From Acidobacteriaceae bacterium (GTDB lineage Bacteria > Acidobacteriota > Terriglobia > Terriglobales > Acidobacteriaceae), in contig JAJPKO010000010.1 of assembly GCA_021323655.1 (NCBI GenBank), forward strand, positions 248,001 to 312,000: a stretch of 64,000 nt of DNA, given 5' to 3'. The notes under the pieces were generated by a model. The model saw only the letters and a list, made by a program, of their open reading frames with translations, made no database searches and was not told the origin of the DNA. Made by a program: the position numbers and the translations under genes. This document shows, piece by piece, positions 8,251-17,775 of the stretch. The number at the start of each line of letters is the position of its first letter. The stretch's first letter is position 1.

Positions 8251-11169
8251 TTATCTGAAGCACCTCAGCACCTCGGCCAGATGCAGGGCGCTGCGGCTGG
8301 AATTCTGGGAAATCTGTTCGCGGCAACTGAAACCATCGCTGACAAGGATGGTCTCCGGCGCCGCTTTGCGCACGGCAGGCAGCAGCACGCGTTCGCCAAG
8401 TGCCTGTGACACCTCGTATTTCTCTTTCTCGAAGCCGAACGGCCCGGCCATGCCACAGCAGCCTGAATCCAGAAGCTCGACATCTGCTCCGCTGGCCTTC
8501 AAAATCGCAACCTCATCTTTCATCTTCATCAGCGATTTATGGTGACAGTGGCCATGCAGCACAACGCGCTTTCCAGCAAGCGAAGGCGCGCGGTATTCCG
8601 GCGCGCGCCGGACAAGAAATTCGCTCAGCAGGAGAGATTGTTCGCTCAGCCATTTTGCGCGTTCGCTCTGCGGAAAGAAATTCAGCAGCTCATCGCGCAT
8701 GACGCTGGCGCAGCTCGGCTCAAGAAAGATGAAGGGCATTCCCGCGTCAATCTGCGGAGCAAAGACATGAAGGACCTTTTCCAGATAAGCACGGGCCTGC
8801 TTCAGAAAACCGAAATCGTAGAGGGGGCGCCCGCAGCAGATATGCTGCTTTGGCGTGAAGGCGGCAAACCCCGCATCGGACAGCACCCCATGCGCGGCAG
8901 CAAGCACTTGCGGATGAAAGTAGTTGTTCCACGTGTCCGGCCACAGCACCACCTGGGCCTGCGCGTTGCTGCCTTTCGCGCTGCTCTGATAACTGCGTGG
9001 AGCAAATTGCGGAAGCCTGCGCTGCGGCGCGATCCCCAGAATGCTCTTGGCAAGCGAGCTGATCCCGGGGACCTGCAAGGGCAGGTTGGCCAGGCGCGGC
9101 GTAATGCCCGGAACCACAGACGCGAGATGCGCCCAGCGGTCCATAAATCCAAAGGCATAGTCGCGCAGCGCGTGACTGTGGCGCTCATAGTAGTGCGCCA
9201 GAAATTCAGCCTTGTACGTGGCGATGTCCACATTGACCGGGCACTCGCTTTTGCAGGCCTTGCAGGAAAGGCACAGGTCCAGCGCCTCGCGCACATGCTC
9301 ATCGCCCCAGCCCCCCTGAAGCACATGGCCCTCGAGTGCTTCCCATAAAAGATGCGCGCGCCCGCGCGTCGAATGCATTTCCTCGCTAGTGGCCATGTAG
9401 CTGGGGCACATGGTGCCTGTCGCCTGCTTGCGACATGCGCCCACGCCCACGCAGCGCAAAGTGGCTTCACCAAACGATCCTTTGTCTTCAGGGAACTGAA
9501 AGTATGTGGCCGGCTTGATGGATTTGTATCCCGCACCCAGCCGCAGATTCTCATGCGGCTCATATACGGGCACCGGGCCAATCATCTTGCCCGGATTCAT
9601 CTTGTTTTCCGGGTCCCACAGCGACTTGAATTCGCGAAAAGCCTGCATCAGCTCCGGGCCAAACATTTTGGGCAGCAGCGCGCCGCGTGACTGGCCGTCG
9701 CCATGCTCTCCGGAAATAGACCCGCCGTATTTCAGGACCACATCGGTTGCGCGATCAAGGAACGCGCGAAATTTGCGAATGCCCTCCTCGCTTTCCAGAT
9801 CAAAATTGATGCGCATGTGCACGCATCCCTGCCCGAAATGGCCATACATGGGCGTGCGGTAGCCAAACTGGTCCATCAGGTGGAATATCTCGCGCAGATA
9901 GCCCCCGAGCTTTTCCGGCGGAACAGCCGAGTCCTCCCAGCCCTCCCATCCATGCGGCTCTCCCGGAACGAAGACCGTGGAGCCCAGCGCAGATTCGCGC
10001 ACATGCCACACACGCGGCGCTTCGGCTTCAGAGTAGTGGCGGGCCTGCGCGGGAATTTGTCTCACCACATCCAGAAAGCGCTCCACCTGCGACGCAACAT
10101 CCTCCGGCGACCAGCCACCGAACTCCACCAGCAGATGTCCGCGCCCTTCCGGCAGAAGCGTAATGTCATCCAGCGCAAGCCGCTTGCGTCGCATAAAGTC
10201 CACCAGCATCCCATCAAAGCCTTCAAGCCCAATGGGCTTCGACTCCAGCACAAACGGCACATGGTCCGCTGCAATAAATGGATCGGCAAACCCGAGCACC
10301 ACCAGGCGCCGGTGCGGCGGACTCGGCATCAGGTTCAGCGTTGCGCCCAGCACCGTCACGCAGGTACCTTCGGTGCCCACCAGCGCGCGCGCCACATTGA
10401 AGCCGTTTTCCGGCAGCAGCTCATCCAGGTTGTATCCGGAAACGCGGCGCGGAATGCGCGGAAACCGCTGCTGAATCAGCTCCGCATACTTGTCGCGGAT
10501 GCGCCGCAGGCCGGCATAGATTTCGCCTTTACGGCCGCCTGCCGCGATGATGCTTTTCAGCTCCTCTTCACTGGTTGCGCCCACGGTCATGCGCGTGCCG
10601 TCGTAAAGCAGCACATCAAGCGACTGGATGTTGTCCACCGTCTTGCCGCCCATCAGCGCGTGTACGCCGCAGGAGTTGTTACCGATCATGCCGCCGATGG
10701 TGCAACGGTTGTGCGTCGCCGGATCAGGCGCGAAGGTCAGGTGGTGTTCTTCCGCAGCTTCACGGACGCGGTCGAGCACGATGCCAGGCTCCACGTGTAC
10801 CAGCTTCTTTTCCGCATCGAGCCAGTGAATGCCGCGCATGTACTTTGAAAAATCAAGCACCACGGCGACGTTGCAGCATTGTCCGGCAAGGCTTGTGCCT
10901 CCGCCCCGCGCAAGCACCGGCGCGCCCAGTTCACGGCACGTTGCAAGCGTGGCCGTCACATCGTCCACGTCGCGGGGGACCACCAAGCCAATCGGCACCT
11001 GGCGATAATTGGAAGCATCGGTCGCATACAGGGCACGGGAGCCGGCATCGAAACGCACTTCTCCCCGCACTACCGAGCGCAGCTTCTGCTCAAGCTCATG
11101 CGATGCGTTGAAGCCCTCATGGGGGCGCTGTTTGTTGTTCAGGACAGAAAACTGAGAGAGGGTGACCAC
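8251..11169 (-). CDS. FAD-binding and Fe-S oxidoreductase (GlcD/GlcF-like fusion, lactate/glycolate dehydrogenase type)
   Basis: 972 residues. The N-terminal half is a FAD_binding_4 domain (VVPRDVDDVTATLATCRE, LARGGGTSLAGQCCN, TIGGMIGNNSCGVHALMGGK) followed by a FAD-oxidase C-terminal domain (SGEHGDGQSRG). The second half carries two 4Fe-4S motifs (GVGACRKQATGTMCPSYM and CLSCKACKSECPVN) and two CCG-type motifs (HICCGRPLYDFG, DSGCCGMAGPFGFE). This architecture is used for quinone-linked oxidation of D-2-hydroxy acids such as D-lactate or glycolate. The start is GTG at 11169. The symporter gene just upstream on the same strand (37 bp gap) supports uptake and oxidation of a monocarboxylate. The exact substrate cannot be fixed from sequence. 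Confidence 0.88.
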   Translation of the reverse strand: MVTLSQFSVLNNKQRPHEGFNASHELEQKLRSVVRGEVRFDAGSRALYATDASNYRQVPIGLVVPRDVDDVTATLATCRELGAPVLARGGGTSLAGQCCNVAVVLDFSKYMRGIHWLDAEKKLVHVEPGIVLDRVREAAEEHHLTFAPDPATHNRCTIGGMIGNNSCGVHALMGGKTVDNIQSLDVLLYDGTRMTVGATSEEELKSIIAAGGRKGEIYAGLRRIRDKYAELIQQRFPRIPRRVSGYNLDELLPENGFNVARALVGTEGTCVTVLGATLNLMPSPPHRRLVVLGFADPFIAADHVPFVLESKPIGLEGFDGMLVDFMRRKRLALDDITLLPEGRGHLLVEFGGWSPEDVASQVERFLDVVRQIPAQARHYSEAEAPRVWHVRESALGSTVFVPGEPHGWEGWEDSAVPPEKLGGYLREIFHLMDQFGYRTPMYGHFGQGCVHMRINFDLESEEGIRKFRAFLDRATDVVLKYGGSISGEHGDGQSRGALLPKMFGPELMQAFREFKSLWDPENKMNPGKMIGPVPVYEPHENLRLGAGYKSIKPATYFQFPEDKGSFGEATLRCVGVGACRKQATGTMCPSYMATSEEMHSTRGRAHLLWEALEGHVLQGGWGDEHVREALDLCLSCKACKSECPVNVDIATYKAEFLAHYYERHSHALRDYAFGFMDRWAHLASVVPGITPRLANLPLQVPGISSLAKSILGIAPQRRLPQFAPRSYQSSAKGSNAQAQVVLWPDTWNNYFHPQVLAAAHGVLSDAGFAAFTPKQHICCGRPLYDFGFLKQARAYLEKVLHVFAPQIDAGMPFIFLEPSCASVMRDELLNFFPQSERAKWLSEQSLLLSEFLVRRAPEYRAPSLAGKRVVLHGHCHHKSLMKMKDEVAILKASGADVELLDSGCCGMAGPFGFEKEKYEVSQALGERVLLPAVRKAAPETILVSDGFSCREQISQNSSRSALHLAEVLRCFR

Positions 11170-11205
11170 GGCAGTATCGTAACAGTTTGCAACAGGCCGG
11201 GAACT

Positions 11206-12726
11206 CTATGCTCCCTGCATCTCGTAATCGGCTGCCATCGTCGAATCTGTGTCGCGTTCGCGCCCCGCCGCATTCAGCGCAAGCGTCACTCCGACGGAGA
11301 CGAGCAGGTTGATCAGCAGCGACGGGACCGCGGCATACATGGCGAACGTGTGTCCGGCAATGTGCAGTGGACATATTGAGCTTTTCAGGTCGCGCGTCCA
11401 CGCCATTCCTGTGCCTGCCGTCATGCCTGCCAGCCAGCCCCAGAAGAGTGCGGTTCCGCGAAACCAGCGGGTAAACAGGCCCAGAATCACAGCGGGAAAG
11501 ATCTGCGCGATCCAGATGCCGCCCAGCAGTTGCAGCTCAATCGCATACTGCGCGCGAACCAAGAGCACAAACGTGAGCGCCCCTATTTTCAGAAAGAGTG
11601 AAACCAGTTTGGCCTGTGCTGCTTCCTGCTTTGGCGTCATGGAACGGTGGATCAGCTCACCATACAGATTCCGCGTAAACAGATTGGCCGCTGCAATGGA
11701 CATGATGGCCGCAGGAACAAGCGCGCCGATGCCGATCGCCGCAAGGCAGAAGCCAGAGAAGTACTCAGGAAACATATGGACAAAGAGCAGCGGCACGGCG
11801 CTCGATGTATCGGCGGAGTGGATGCCCGCTGCCAGTGCGAAATATCCAAGCAGCGCGATCAGTGCCAGCAGCAGATTGTAGGCAGGCAGCAGCGCGGCGT
11901 TCCGCTTGATGACGCGGCCGCTGGCCGAGCTGAGCACGCCCGTCGCCGTATGCGGGTACAGTACAATGGCGATCGCCGATCCAAACGCGAGAGTGGCATA
12001 GCTCCAGTATTGAGATGGCTGCAGGATGATCGAGGCGGGCGGCTTTTTCTGTGCCAGGGCCGCGCTCGCAGCGGAGAAGACATGCCCATATCCGCCCAGC
12101 TTTGACGGAATGACCAGGATGGCGGCAATCACCATGATGTAGAGCATGATGTCTTTCACAATGGCGATGACAGCAGGCGCGCGCAGGCCGCTTGAATATG
12201 TGTAAGCAGCAAGAATGACGAACGCCGCAATCAGCGGCCACTCTCCTCTGAGGCCAAGGGCTGAAATCACTTCCTGCATGCCCACAAGCTGCAGGGCGAT
12301 GTAGGGCATCGTGGCAAGAATTCCGGTAAGCGCAATCGCAACAGCAAGTGGACGATGGCCGAACCGGCCCTTGGCAAAGTCGGCCAGCGTTACGTATCCG
12401 CGGCGATGGCACACCTGCCACAAGCGCGGCAGCACCAGCATCATGTAAGGGTAGAGCAGAATGCAGTAGGGGATGGCGAAGAATCCCGGCGCGCCTGTGC
12501 CATACAAGGCAGCAGGCACAGCAATGACTGTGTATGCAGTGTAGAAGTCGCCACCAATCAGAAACCATGTAATCAGAGTGCCGAAGCGGCGCCCGGCGAG
12601 GCCCCATTCTTCCAGGCTGTGCAGGTCGGCACGTTTCCAGCGCGCAGCCCAGAATCCGGCAAAGGTGACCAGCAGAAAGCAGGCGCAGAAAATTACAGTT
12701 GCAATGGCATGGAGAGGTGCTGTCAT
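11206..12726 (-). CDS. Sodium:solute symporter family permease (monocarboxylate type)
   Basis: 506 residues with about 13 hydrophobic segments. SSF signatures are seen: EEWGLAGRRFGTLITWFLIG near the N-terminus, FTAYTVIAVPAALYG, and the ALVPAAIMSIAAANLFTRNL region that is characteristic of SSF proteins. The likely substrate is a monocarboxylate such as lactate or pyruvate, inferred from the downstream FAD/Fe-S dehydrogenase. The ATG at 12726 is divergent from the FAH-family gene, with a 99-bp region between them. Confidence 0.85.
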   Translation of the reverse strand: MTAPLHAIATVIFCACFLLVTFAGFWAARWKRADLHSLEEWGLAGRRFGTLITWFLIGGDFYTAYTVIAVPAALYGTGAPGFFAIPYCILLYPYMMLVLPRLWQVCHRRGYVTLADFAKGRFGHRPLAVAIALTGILATMPYIALQLVGMQEVISALGLRGEWPLIAAFVILAAYTYSSGLRAPAVIAIVKDIMLYIMVIAAILVIPSKLGGYGHVFSAASAALAQKKPPASIILQPSQYWSYATLAFGSAIAIVLYPHTATGVLSSASGRVIKRNAALLPAYNLLLALIALLGYFALAAGIHSADTSSAVPLLFVHMFPEYFSGFCLAAIGIGALVPAAIMSIAAANLFTRNLYGELIHRSMTPKQEAAQAKLVSLFLKIGALTFVLLVRAQYAIELQLLGGIWIAQIFPAVILGLFTRWFRGTALFWGWLAGMTAGTGMAWTRDLKSSICPLHIAGHTFAMYAAVPSLLINLLVSVGVTLALNAAGRERDTDSTMAADYEMQGA

Positions 12727-12825
12727 TCAGGTGTCTTGAGAGTACCCAATGCGCAGAACGTCATCAATAGTTACAGTCGAAAAGGCCCTCGTTTTAAGAT
12801 GGCTGCACAAGAGAAAGGCGGTTGC

Positions 12826-13650
12826 ATGAAGCTTTATCGAACAACGCGTGGGATTTTTGTGGAGGAACAGGGACGCTTCTTCCCCGTGCAGGCAGCGGGA
12901 TGGGACGAACTCATCACCAGAGAGGACGTGCATACCTATGTGTGCAATGCTGCGCGCGGGGAACCGGCAAAGCATTTTGATCCCGCATCTGTCCTCGCAC
13001 CCATTGTGGGGCAGGAAGTCTGGGCCGCGGGCGTCACCTACTACCGCAGCCGCGACGCGCGCATGGAAGAGTCGAAGGATGCAGGCGGAGGCACATTTTA
13101 TGACCGCGTGTACTCGGCGAAACGGCCTGAACTTTTCTTCAAGGCGACCGGTCGCCGCGTCATCGGCCCGAACCATCCGGTGCACCTGCGGTCAGATGCA
13201 CAATGGACAGTTCCTGAACCGGAATGGACAATGCTTCTCCATCCATCAGGCTCAATCCTTGGCCATACCATCGGCAACGACATGAGCTCACGTGACATTG
13301 AAGGTGAAAACCCGCTTTATCTCCCTCAGGCAAAGATTTACAACGGCAGTTGTGCACTCGGCCCCTGCATTCTGCTCTCACCAGAGCCGCTGGCGAAAAA
13401 CACGGCCATTCACCTTGCAATCACGCGCAAAGGCCAGGCTGCCTTCACTGGAAGCACAACCCTTGCCGAAATAAAGAGACAGCCCGAAGAGCTGATAGAA
13501 TATCTTTTTCGCGACAACCGATTTCCGCAAGGAGTCTTCCTGATGACCGGCACCGGCATCATTCCAGGCGATGGTTTCACCCTCCTGAGCGGTGACCAGG
13601 TGCGTATCAGTATGGATCCCGTGGGAGTGCTGGAAAACCCCGTGGCATGA
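12826..13650 (+). CDS. Fumarylacetoacetate hydrolase family protein
   Basis: 274 residues from the ATG at 12826, preceded by AAAGGCGG. An open frame runs upstream into the symporter region, but the homologous part starts at KLYRTTRGIFVEEQG. The metal-binding pattern of the family is present: PEPEWTMLLHPSG (E-x-E) and GNDMSSRDIEGENPLYLPQAK. The ending GDGFTLLSGDQVRISMDPVG is typical. Members are cytosolic, Mg-dependent C-C hydrolases or sugar-acid dehydratases. The QAKIYNGSCALGP stretch resembles 2-keto-3-deoxy-sugar acid dehydratases, which is weak evidence for a sugar-acid role. Confidence 0.85.
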   Translation: MKLYRTTRGIFVEEQGRFFPVQAAGWDELITREDVHTYVCNAARGEPAKHFDPASVLAPIVGQEVWAAGVTYYRSRDARMEESKDAGGGTFYDRVYSAKRPELFFKATGRRVIGPNHPVHLRSDAQWTVPEPEWTMLLHPSGSILGHTIGNDMSSRDIEGENPLYLPQAKIYNGSCALGPCILLSPEPLAKNTAIHLAITRKGQAAFTGSTTLAEIKRQPEELIEYLFRDNRFPQGVFLMTGTGIIPGDGFTLLSGDQVRISMDPVGVLENPVA

Positions 13651-13680
13651 AATGGGGCTATTCCCGATGGATATTTGGGC

Positions 13681-14412
13681 TTAATACGGCGTTGACTGCT
13701 CCTGTTCATATTCATAGGTGTGGCCGAATTTGTTGGTGTGTATAGCATTTGAGTCGGGGATTGGGACCTTGAGGATGCCAAGGTCTGTTCTGCCGGGGGC
13801 AAGGTGGATGGTTCGTATGAGGTGCCCAAGAAAGGACTGAGGCACTCCTTCCACCCAGACCTGCATTCTGTAATCCCCTGGAGGGATGTTGGAAACTACG
13901 ATCGAACCACCCACATCAGCCATGCCATAGAGATCTGCAGGAATGCTGATGATAACAGCACTCATTTCAGGATGGATATTGCAGAAGATATAGGAGACGC
14001 CTTCGCGAGAGAAGGTGACGGACTTGCTCGATCCAGCTTCGTACAGTCCCAAGTCAAAGCGTTTTCCATCAAAAAGCGAGAAGACGTTATGAAAGAAGGG
14101 GTCGGCATTGGGAAACTGGACAGTGCCACCCACAGGGACAACTTGCAGATGGGGAACAAAAGTCCGGTTCTTCTGCAAGAGCACATAGTGGCGTCCCGAA
14201 GGAAAAAGGACCGCAGGTGTTCCGGCGAGTGGATCCAGCCACATGACGGCCGAGGCTGACCGGTGCTTTCCGGGCTGATCCGGCACAATTTGAAGACGCA
14301 GCTCAGCCATCGGATTGTGCGCAGGTACTCTCTGGGCAGAGAGCTGCGACAGAGCGAGACTGAAGATGGCGAGTGCTGCCAGCAGACACGATGTGATTGA
14401 TTGCGCTTTCAT
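13681..14412 (-). CDS. Periplasmic cupredoxin-domain protein (methylamine-utilisation/plastocyanin-like)
   Basis: 243 residues from the ATG at 14412, which overlaps the porin stop as TGATG. A signal peptide is present (LLAALAIFSLALSQLSAQ). The cupredoxin fold covers about residues 85-160: VPVGGTVQFPNADPFFHNVF supplies one histidine, and FCNIHPEMSAVI supplies Cys, His and Met, giving a complete type 1 copper ligand set. A short beta-rich region follows (SIVVSNIPPGDYRMQVWVEG). It is the last gene of the response regulator - kinase - porin - cupredoxin operon. The context suggests electron transfer or copper handling in the periplasm. Confidence 0.82.
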   Translation of the reverse strand: MKAQSITSCLLAALAIFSLALSQLSAQRVPAHNPMAELRLQIVPDQPGKHRSASAVMWLDPLAGTPAVLFPSGRHYVLLQKNRTFVPHLQVVPVGGTVQFPNADPFFHNVFSLFDGKRFDLGLYEAGSSKSVTFSREGVSYIFCNIHPEMSAVIISIPADLYGMADVGGSIVVSNIPPGDYRMQVWVEGVPQSFLGHLIRTIHLAPGRTDLGILKVPIPDSNAIHTNKFGHTYEYEQEQSTPY

Positions 14413-15932
14413 CAAAACTTATATCCTGCTGCAACGCCGATGATGTTTGTTCTCGAAGCCGGGCCAATCACAGGAAAACTGGTGAGACGGCGGTATTCCA
14501 GGGAAAAAAGCAAATAGGCGCTGGGACTGTAGATCACATTGCCCAAATAGGTTCGGTTCCTGGCCAGGTCCTTATAAATACTGTCCCCCTGTGTGGCATA
14601 CGGTCGCAGCTCTCGAGCAAAGACGTTATCGAAACCCACTGCGGTATTGAATTGAAGTCGTTCGCTGATCTTCTCCTGTAATTGCGCCCATCCTCCGACG
14701 TCGCTCAGGGGGCGCAGGTAGTGAGTGTTTGAATACGGTTCAAAATAATAGACAAAGTCCTTATAAGCGCCTCCTCCAAGCCCACCGAGCGCAAGTCCCC
14801 TGTAAAAGCTGCCTGAGAGCTGGAGACCCGCAGGCAGATGGAAGCGGGCGTCAAGAGTGCCGGCCCAGGCGTTGTATCTTGTGCCGAACGAATCATGCGG
14901 AGCAAAATATCCACCCAGGCCAAAATGATTGCCCATCTCGCGACCTTCTGGACTGAGGAGCGCGATGCGTGCTTCAACTCCAGGCCAGCGGCTTTGCTCA
15001 GCAGCACTGGGTAAAGTTCCGCCGGTGGAGCTGGCAGAGGATGATACCGGAGGATCTCCGACATCTATGAGTGCGGCCTGCAACCTGAGGTCATGGGAAC
15101 GGGGCAGAGGAAGGTCTTGCGTGATGCCCAACTGTGGATTCCATGTCCACAGGTTTCCCGACCACGCCAGAGCAGGTTCGGCAATGGCCACGACCGATGC
15201 CGGGGAGTCAGGACTGAAGACAGGCCGGTCGAGGGAGAAATAGGCTTTGGTATGCTGCCACTCCAGGCCAGCGTGCGCCGTGCGCAGTCGCAGCAGGTTG
15301 GTGCTGCCGCTGGAATAACCGTTGTAGGCTGATTCTGACCCGCTGAAATCAACCCTCAGGTCAGCGTAACTTTCGGCCCCCAATAGGTGCGGCCCATGTG
15401 CATCCAGACCCAGAACAGTCTGGCGAAGAGTCATTGCCGTGCTTCCTGGTCCGCCGACGGATACGGCAGGCGTTGAGGGGGAGTTCACAGCGGATGTATT
15501 AGCAACGCCGCTCAGGAGGAGCAGGCCGGTGATCTTGACAGGATATTTCGATTCACTCTCGACTTTGGTTTGCTCGTGTGTTGCAATTTCAGACTGCTGG
15601 ATGTCCTGCCGTTCACGAAGCTCCTCAATCTCTGAGGAGGAGGGGGGAGCCTGGTGATTCGCCAGGTTTTGACCCACCTGTTGCTGCAAGTCTTTCAGTT
15701 GCCTACGCATTTCTTCCAGCTGGTGCTGGGTCTCCTGTATCTGAGCCTCTGCCCGCGTCATAGCGTCGGTGAGTTGCTGGATCCGGTACGGCACGCTCGT
15801 GGCTGTACCGGTTTGTGCAGAGAGCCACTGAGAGTTGGCCCAGAGGATGGCCATAGACAGTGATGCTGTGCGGGAGATGGAGAGGAGGGACACGAGAGGT
15901 GTCACGTTTCGTCTATATCCATACCTTTTCAT
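14412..15932 (-). CDS. Outer-membrane porin-like protein with N-terminal coiled coil
   Basis: 506 residues from the ATG at 15932, 20 bp inside the 3' end of the kinase gene. A longer frame to 16061 has no support. A signal-like N-terminus is followed by a coiled coil around residues 45-90 (AEAQIQETQHQLEEMRRQLK). The rest is rich in alternating aromatic strands (YADLRVDFSG, FHLPAGLQLSGSFYRGLALG) and ends with a beta-signal-like GPASRTNIIGVAAGYKF. The shape resembles putative porins with a periplasmic anchoring coil. It is translationally coupled on both sides (kinase, cupredoxin). Confidence 0.8.
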   Translation of the reverse strand: MKRYGYRRNVTPLVSLLSISRTASLSMAILWANSQWLSAQTGTATSVPYRIQQLTDAMTRAEAQIQETQHQLEEMRRQLKDLQQQVGQNLANHQAPPSSSEIEELRERQDIQQSEIATHEQTKVESESKYPVKITGLLLLSGVANTSAVNSPSTPAVSVGGPGSTAMTLRQTVLGLDAHGPHLLGAESYADLRVDFSGSESAYNGYSSGSTNLLRLRTAHAGLEWQHTKAYFSLDRPVFSPDSPASVVAIAEPALAWSGNLWTWNPQLGITQDLPLPRSHDLRLQAALIDVGDPPVSSSASSTGGTLPSAAEQSRWPGVEARIALLSPEGREMGNHFGLGGYFAPHDSFGTRYNAWAGTLDARFHLPAGLQLSGSFYRGLALGGLGGGAYKDFVYYFEPYSNTHYLRPLSDVGGWAQLQEKISERLQFNTAVGFDNVFARELRPYATQGDSIYKDLARNRTYLGNVIYSPSAYLLFSLEYRRLTSFPVIGPASRTNIIGVAAGYKF

Positions 15933-17775
15933 GTGTAGTGACCTGATCAGGAAGTTTTTGTTCGGAACCAGTGGGCGCAGGCGCCTGTGGCTCGCGTGCG
16001 ATTCGCAACTGGAACACGGTTTCTTCAGGACGGCTGCGGAGAAGAACAACTTCCCCTCCATGTTCGACGGCTATGCAGTGGGCGAGAGTGAGTCCCAGGC
16101 CTGTGCCTTTCTGCTTCCCATGGCTGACAAAAGGTTCAAAGAGCTTGCCGCGAATGTTTTCAGGAACACCAGGGCCATTATCGGTGATATTTACGATTAC
16201 GTATTCACTCTCTACTTGCAGATGGACGGTAACTGCAGCCTGTGGTCCATTGGCGCGCGCAGCCTGACAGGCATTCAGGAGGAGGTTGTAGACAGCGCGC
16301 TCAATCTGCTTGCCATCCACAATCGCCACAGACTGGGCGGGCCCGCTGAATTCTGTGACCAGGTGTACGCCTCTGGCATCAGGATGAGAGCGAACGAGAG
16401 CGACAGCGCGCTCAATGAGTGCGGGCATCAACTCCGGGGCCTTTCTCAAACTCACGCCAGTGCGGCTAAAGATAAGCAGCGACTCGAGCATGTCAGTGGT
16501 ACCGAGCACGGCAGTCCGGACATCCGCGAATATCTCATTGCGCTCCTCTTCAGAGAACCGCCCCGACGCTAAAAATTCGGCATTCGCATAGACGGCAGCA
16601 AGATAGTGCCGAAGATCGTGGGAGACAGAGCTGGCCATGCGGCCGATTGTGGCGAGACGTTCAGCATCGAGAAGCTCCCGGTTCTTTTGCTGAATCTCAT
16701 CGCGCATGCCCGCGAATGCCTCGCTCAACTGGCGCACTTCTTGTGTGCCGTGGGCGGGGAGACGGTATTGGCTGTCTCCAAGACCAAAGGCCCGGACTCC
16801 GCGCGAGAGGTCCTCCAGCGGACGAGTCAGCAGTCGGGCAAGCGCGATCATCAGAACTGTTCCACACAACAAAGCCAGCACGCCGGTACTGAGGACGACG
16901 CGATCAATGCGATGGATCCAGCGCTCCGCGGGTCCGAAGGACTTGAGCAACACCAGTTGCAGCGGTGAAGTCGCGGAAGCAGAGAGATCCGCTGTCGAGA
17001 CAAGATAGCGCGTGTCCCCGAGTTTTACCTGCACGGGCCTCGCTGGGGTTGCGGAAGCTAACAGAGGATTGGAGAGGCCCGCCTGTTCCTTCTGTGACAA
17101 AGTGGTTGCCAACACATGACCACCGCTCATAAAAGTTGCTTCAACGTCCGTGGGCTGACTGATCTGGCGAACGGTACGCTCGATGGAGATACCGCTGATG
17201 ACATAGCCGAGCAGCGTGCCGTTTTCATCGCTACCGAAGTAAAGCGGCTTCAGTGAACAGGCATATAACGATGTGCCGTTGATAAGGTAATGCTTGTCAC
17301 TCGAACGGAGCAGAAGATGGAGCGCTGCCCGGATGGAGGCATTGGCCTGCTCACCTTTTGCGTACACTGCTACGACCCGTCCTGTTGCGTCGGCAAGCGC
17401 GAAGAAATCTGTTCCGCTCAGTCGCCAGAATTCTACGGCGCCATCCTGAATGGTGAGCTCATCGCCGCTGGTCATCAGGGCCTTGAGGGTGGGCAGTTCC
17501 GCCAGCAGTGCATTTTCGCGGTCGAGTGCTGCGAGACGTTCAGCCTGCAGATTCTCGAATGTGATGACGGACTGCATGAGGTCCTGCGAAATATTGTCCG
17601 TGACCTGGGCACGGAGGCGATGGCGCAGCATGACCAGGCAGAGTGCAGTCACAATAACTGTAACCACCGCCATGGCCAACACCAGCAACACATGGGTCTT
17701 CAACGGCGGGAAGCGAGGAAGCTGGCCCGAAGAAACGGGACGAGCATCATGGGACAAATTTGTATCCTGCGCCAT
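15913..17775 (-). CDS. Sensor histidine kinase
   Basis: 620 residues from the ATG at 17775 (a TTG at 17817 is less likely). Order: membrane segment near residues 25-50 (VLLVLAMAVVTVIVTALCLV), a periplasmic sensor domain of about 220 residues, a second membrane segment (VLALLCGTVLMIALARLL), a HAMP-like linker, then the phospho-acceptor SVSHDLRHYLAAVYANAEFL and an HATPase domain with N-box NLLLNACQAA, G1 ITDNGPGVPENI and G2 GTGLGLTLAHCIAVEHGG. It overlaps the response regulator gene by 29 bp and the porin gene by 20 bp, so all are expressed together. The signal is unknown. The downstream porin and cupredoxin hint at an envelope or copper/redox signal. Confidence 0.92.
   Translation of the reverse strand: MAQDTNLSHDARPVSSGQLPRFPPLKTHVLLVLAMAVVTVIVTALCLVMLRHRLRAQVTDNISQDLMQSVITFENLQAERLAALDRENALLAELPTLKALMTSGDELTIQDGAVEFWRLSGTDFFALADATGRVVAVYAKGEQANASIRAALHLLLRSSDKHYLINGTSLYACSLKPLYFGSDENGTLLGYVISGISIERTVRQISQPTDVEATFMSGGHVLATTLSQKEQAGLSNPLLASATPARPVQVKLGDTRYLVSTADLSASATSPLQLVLLKSFGPAERWIHRIDRVVLSTGVLALLCGTVLMIALARLLTRPLEDLSRGVRAFGLGDSQYRLPAHGTQEVRQLSEAFAGMRDEIQQKNRELLDAERLATIGRMASSVSHDLRHYLAAVYANAEFLASGRFSEEERNEIFADVRTAVLGTTDMLESLLIFSRTGVSLRKAPELMPALIERAVALVRSHPDARGVHLVTEFSGPAQSVAIVDGKQIERAVYNLLLNACQAARANGPQAAVTVHLQVESEYVIVNITDNGPGVPENIRGKLFEPFVSHGKQKGTGLGLTLAHCIAVEHGGEVVLLRSRPEETVFQLRIAREPQAPAPTGSEQKLPDQVTTHEKVWI

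Noticed and set aside
9703-10848. Long plus-strand frame opposite the FAD/Fe-S oxidoreductase
   Set aside because: It is the antisense shadow of a well-conserved gene with complete motifs, and its own translation (Arg/His-rich) resembles no protein.
12355-12825. N-terminal extension of the FAH-family protein
   Set aside because: The extra 157 codons run antisense to the symporter gene. The family's conserved region and a ribosome-binding site place the start at 12826.
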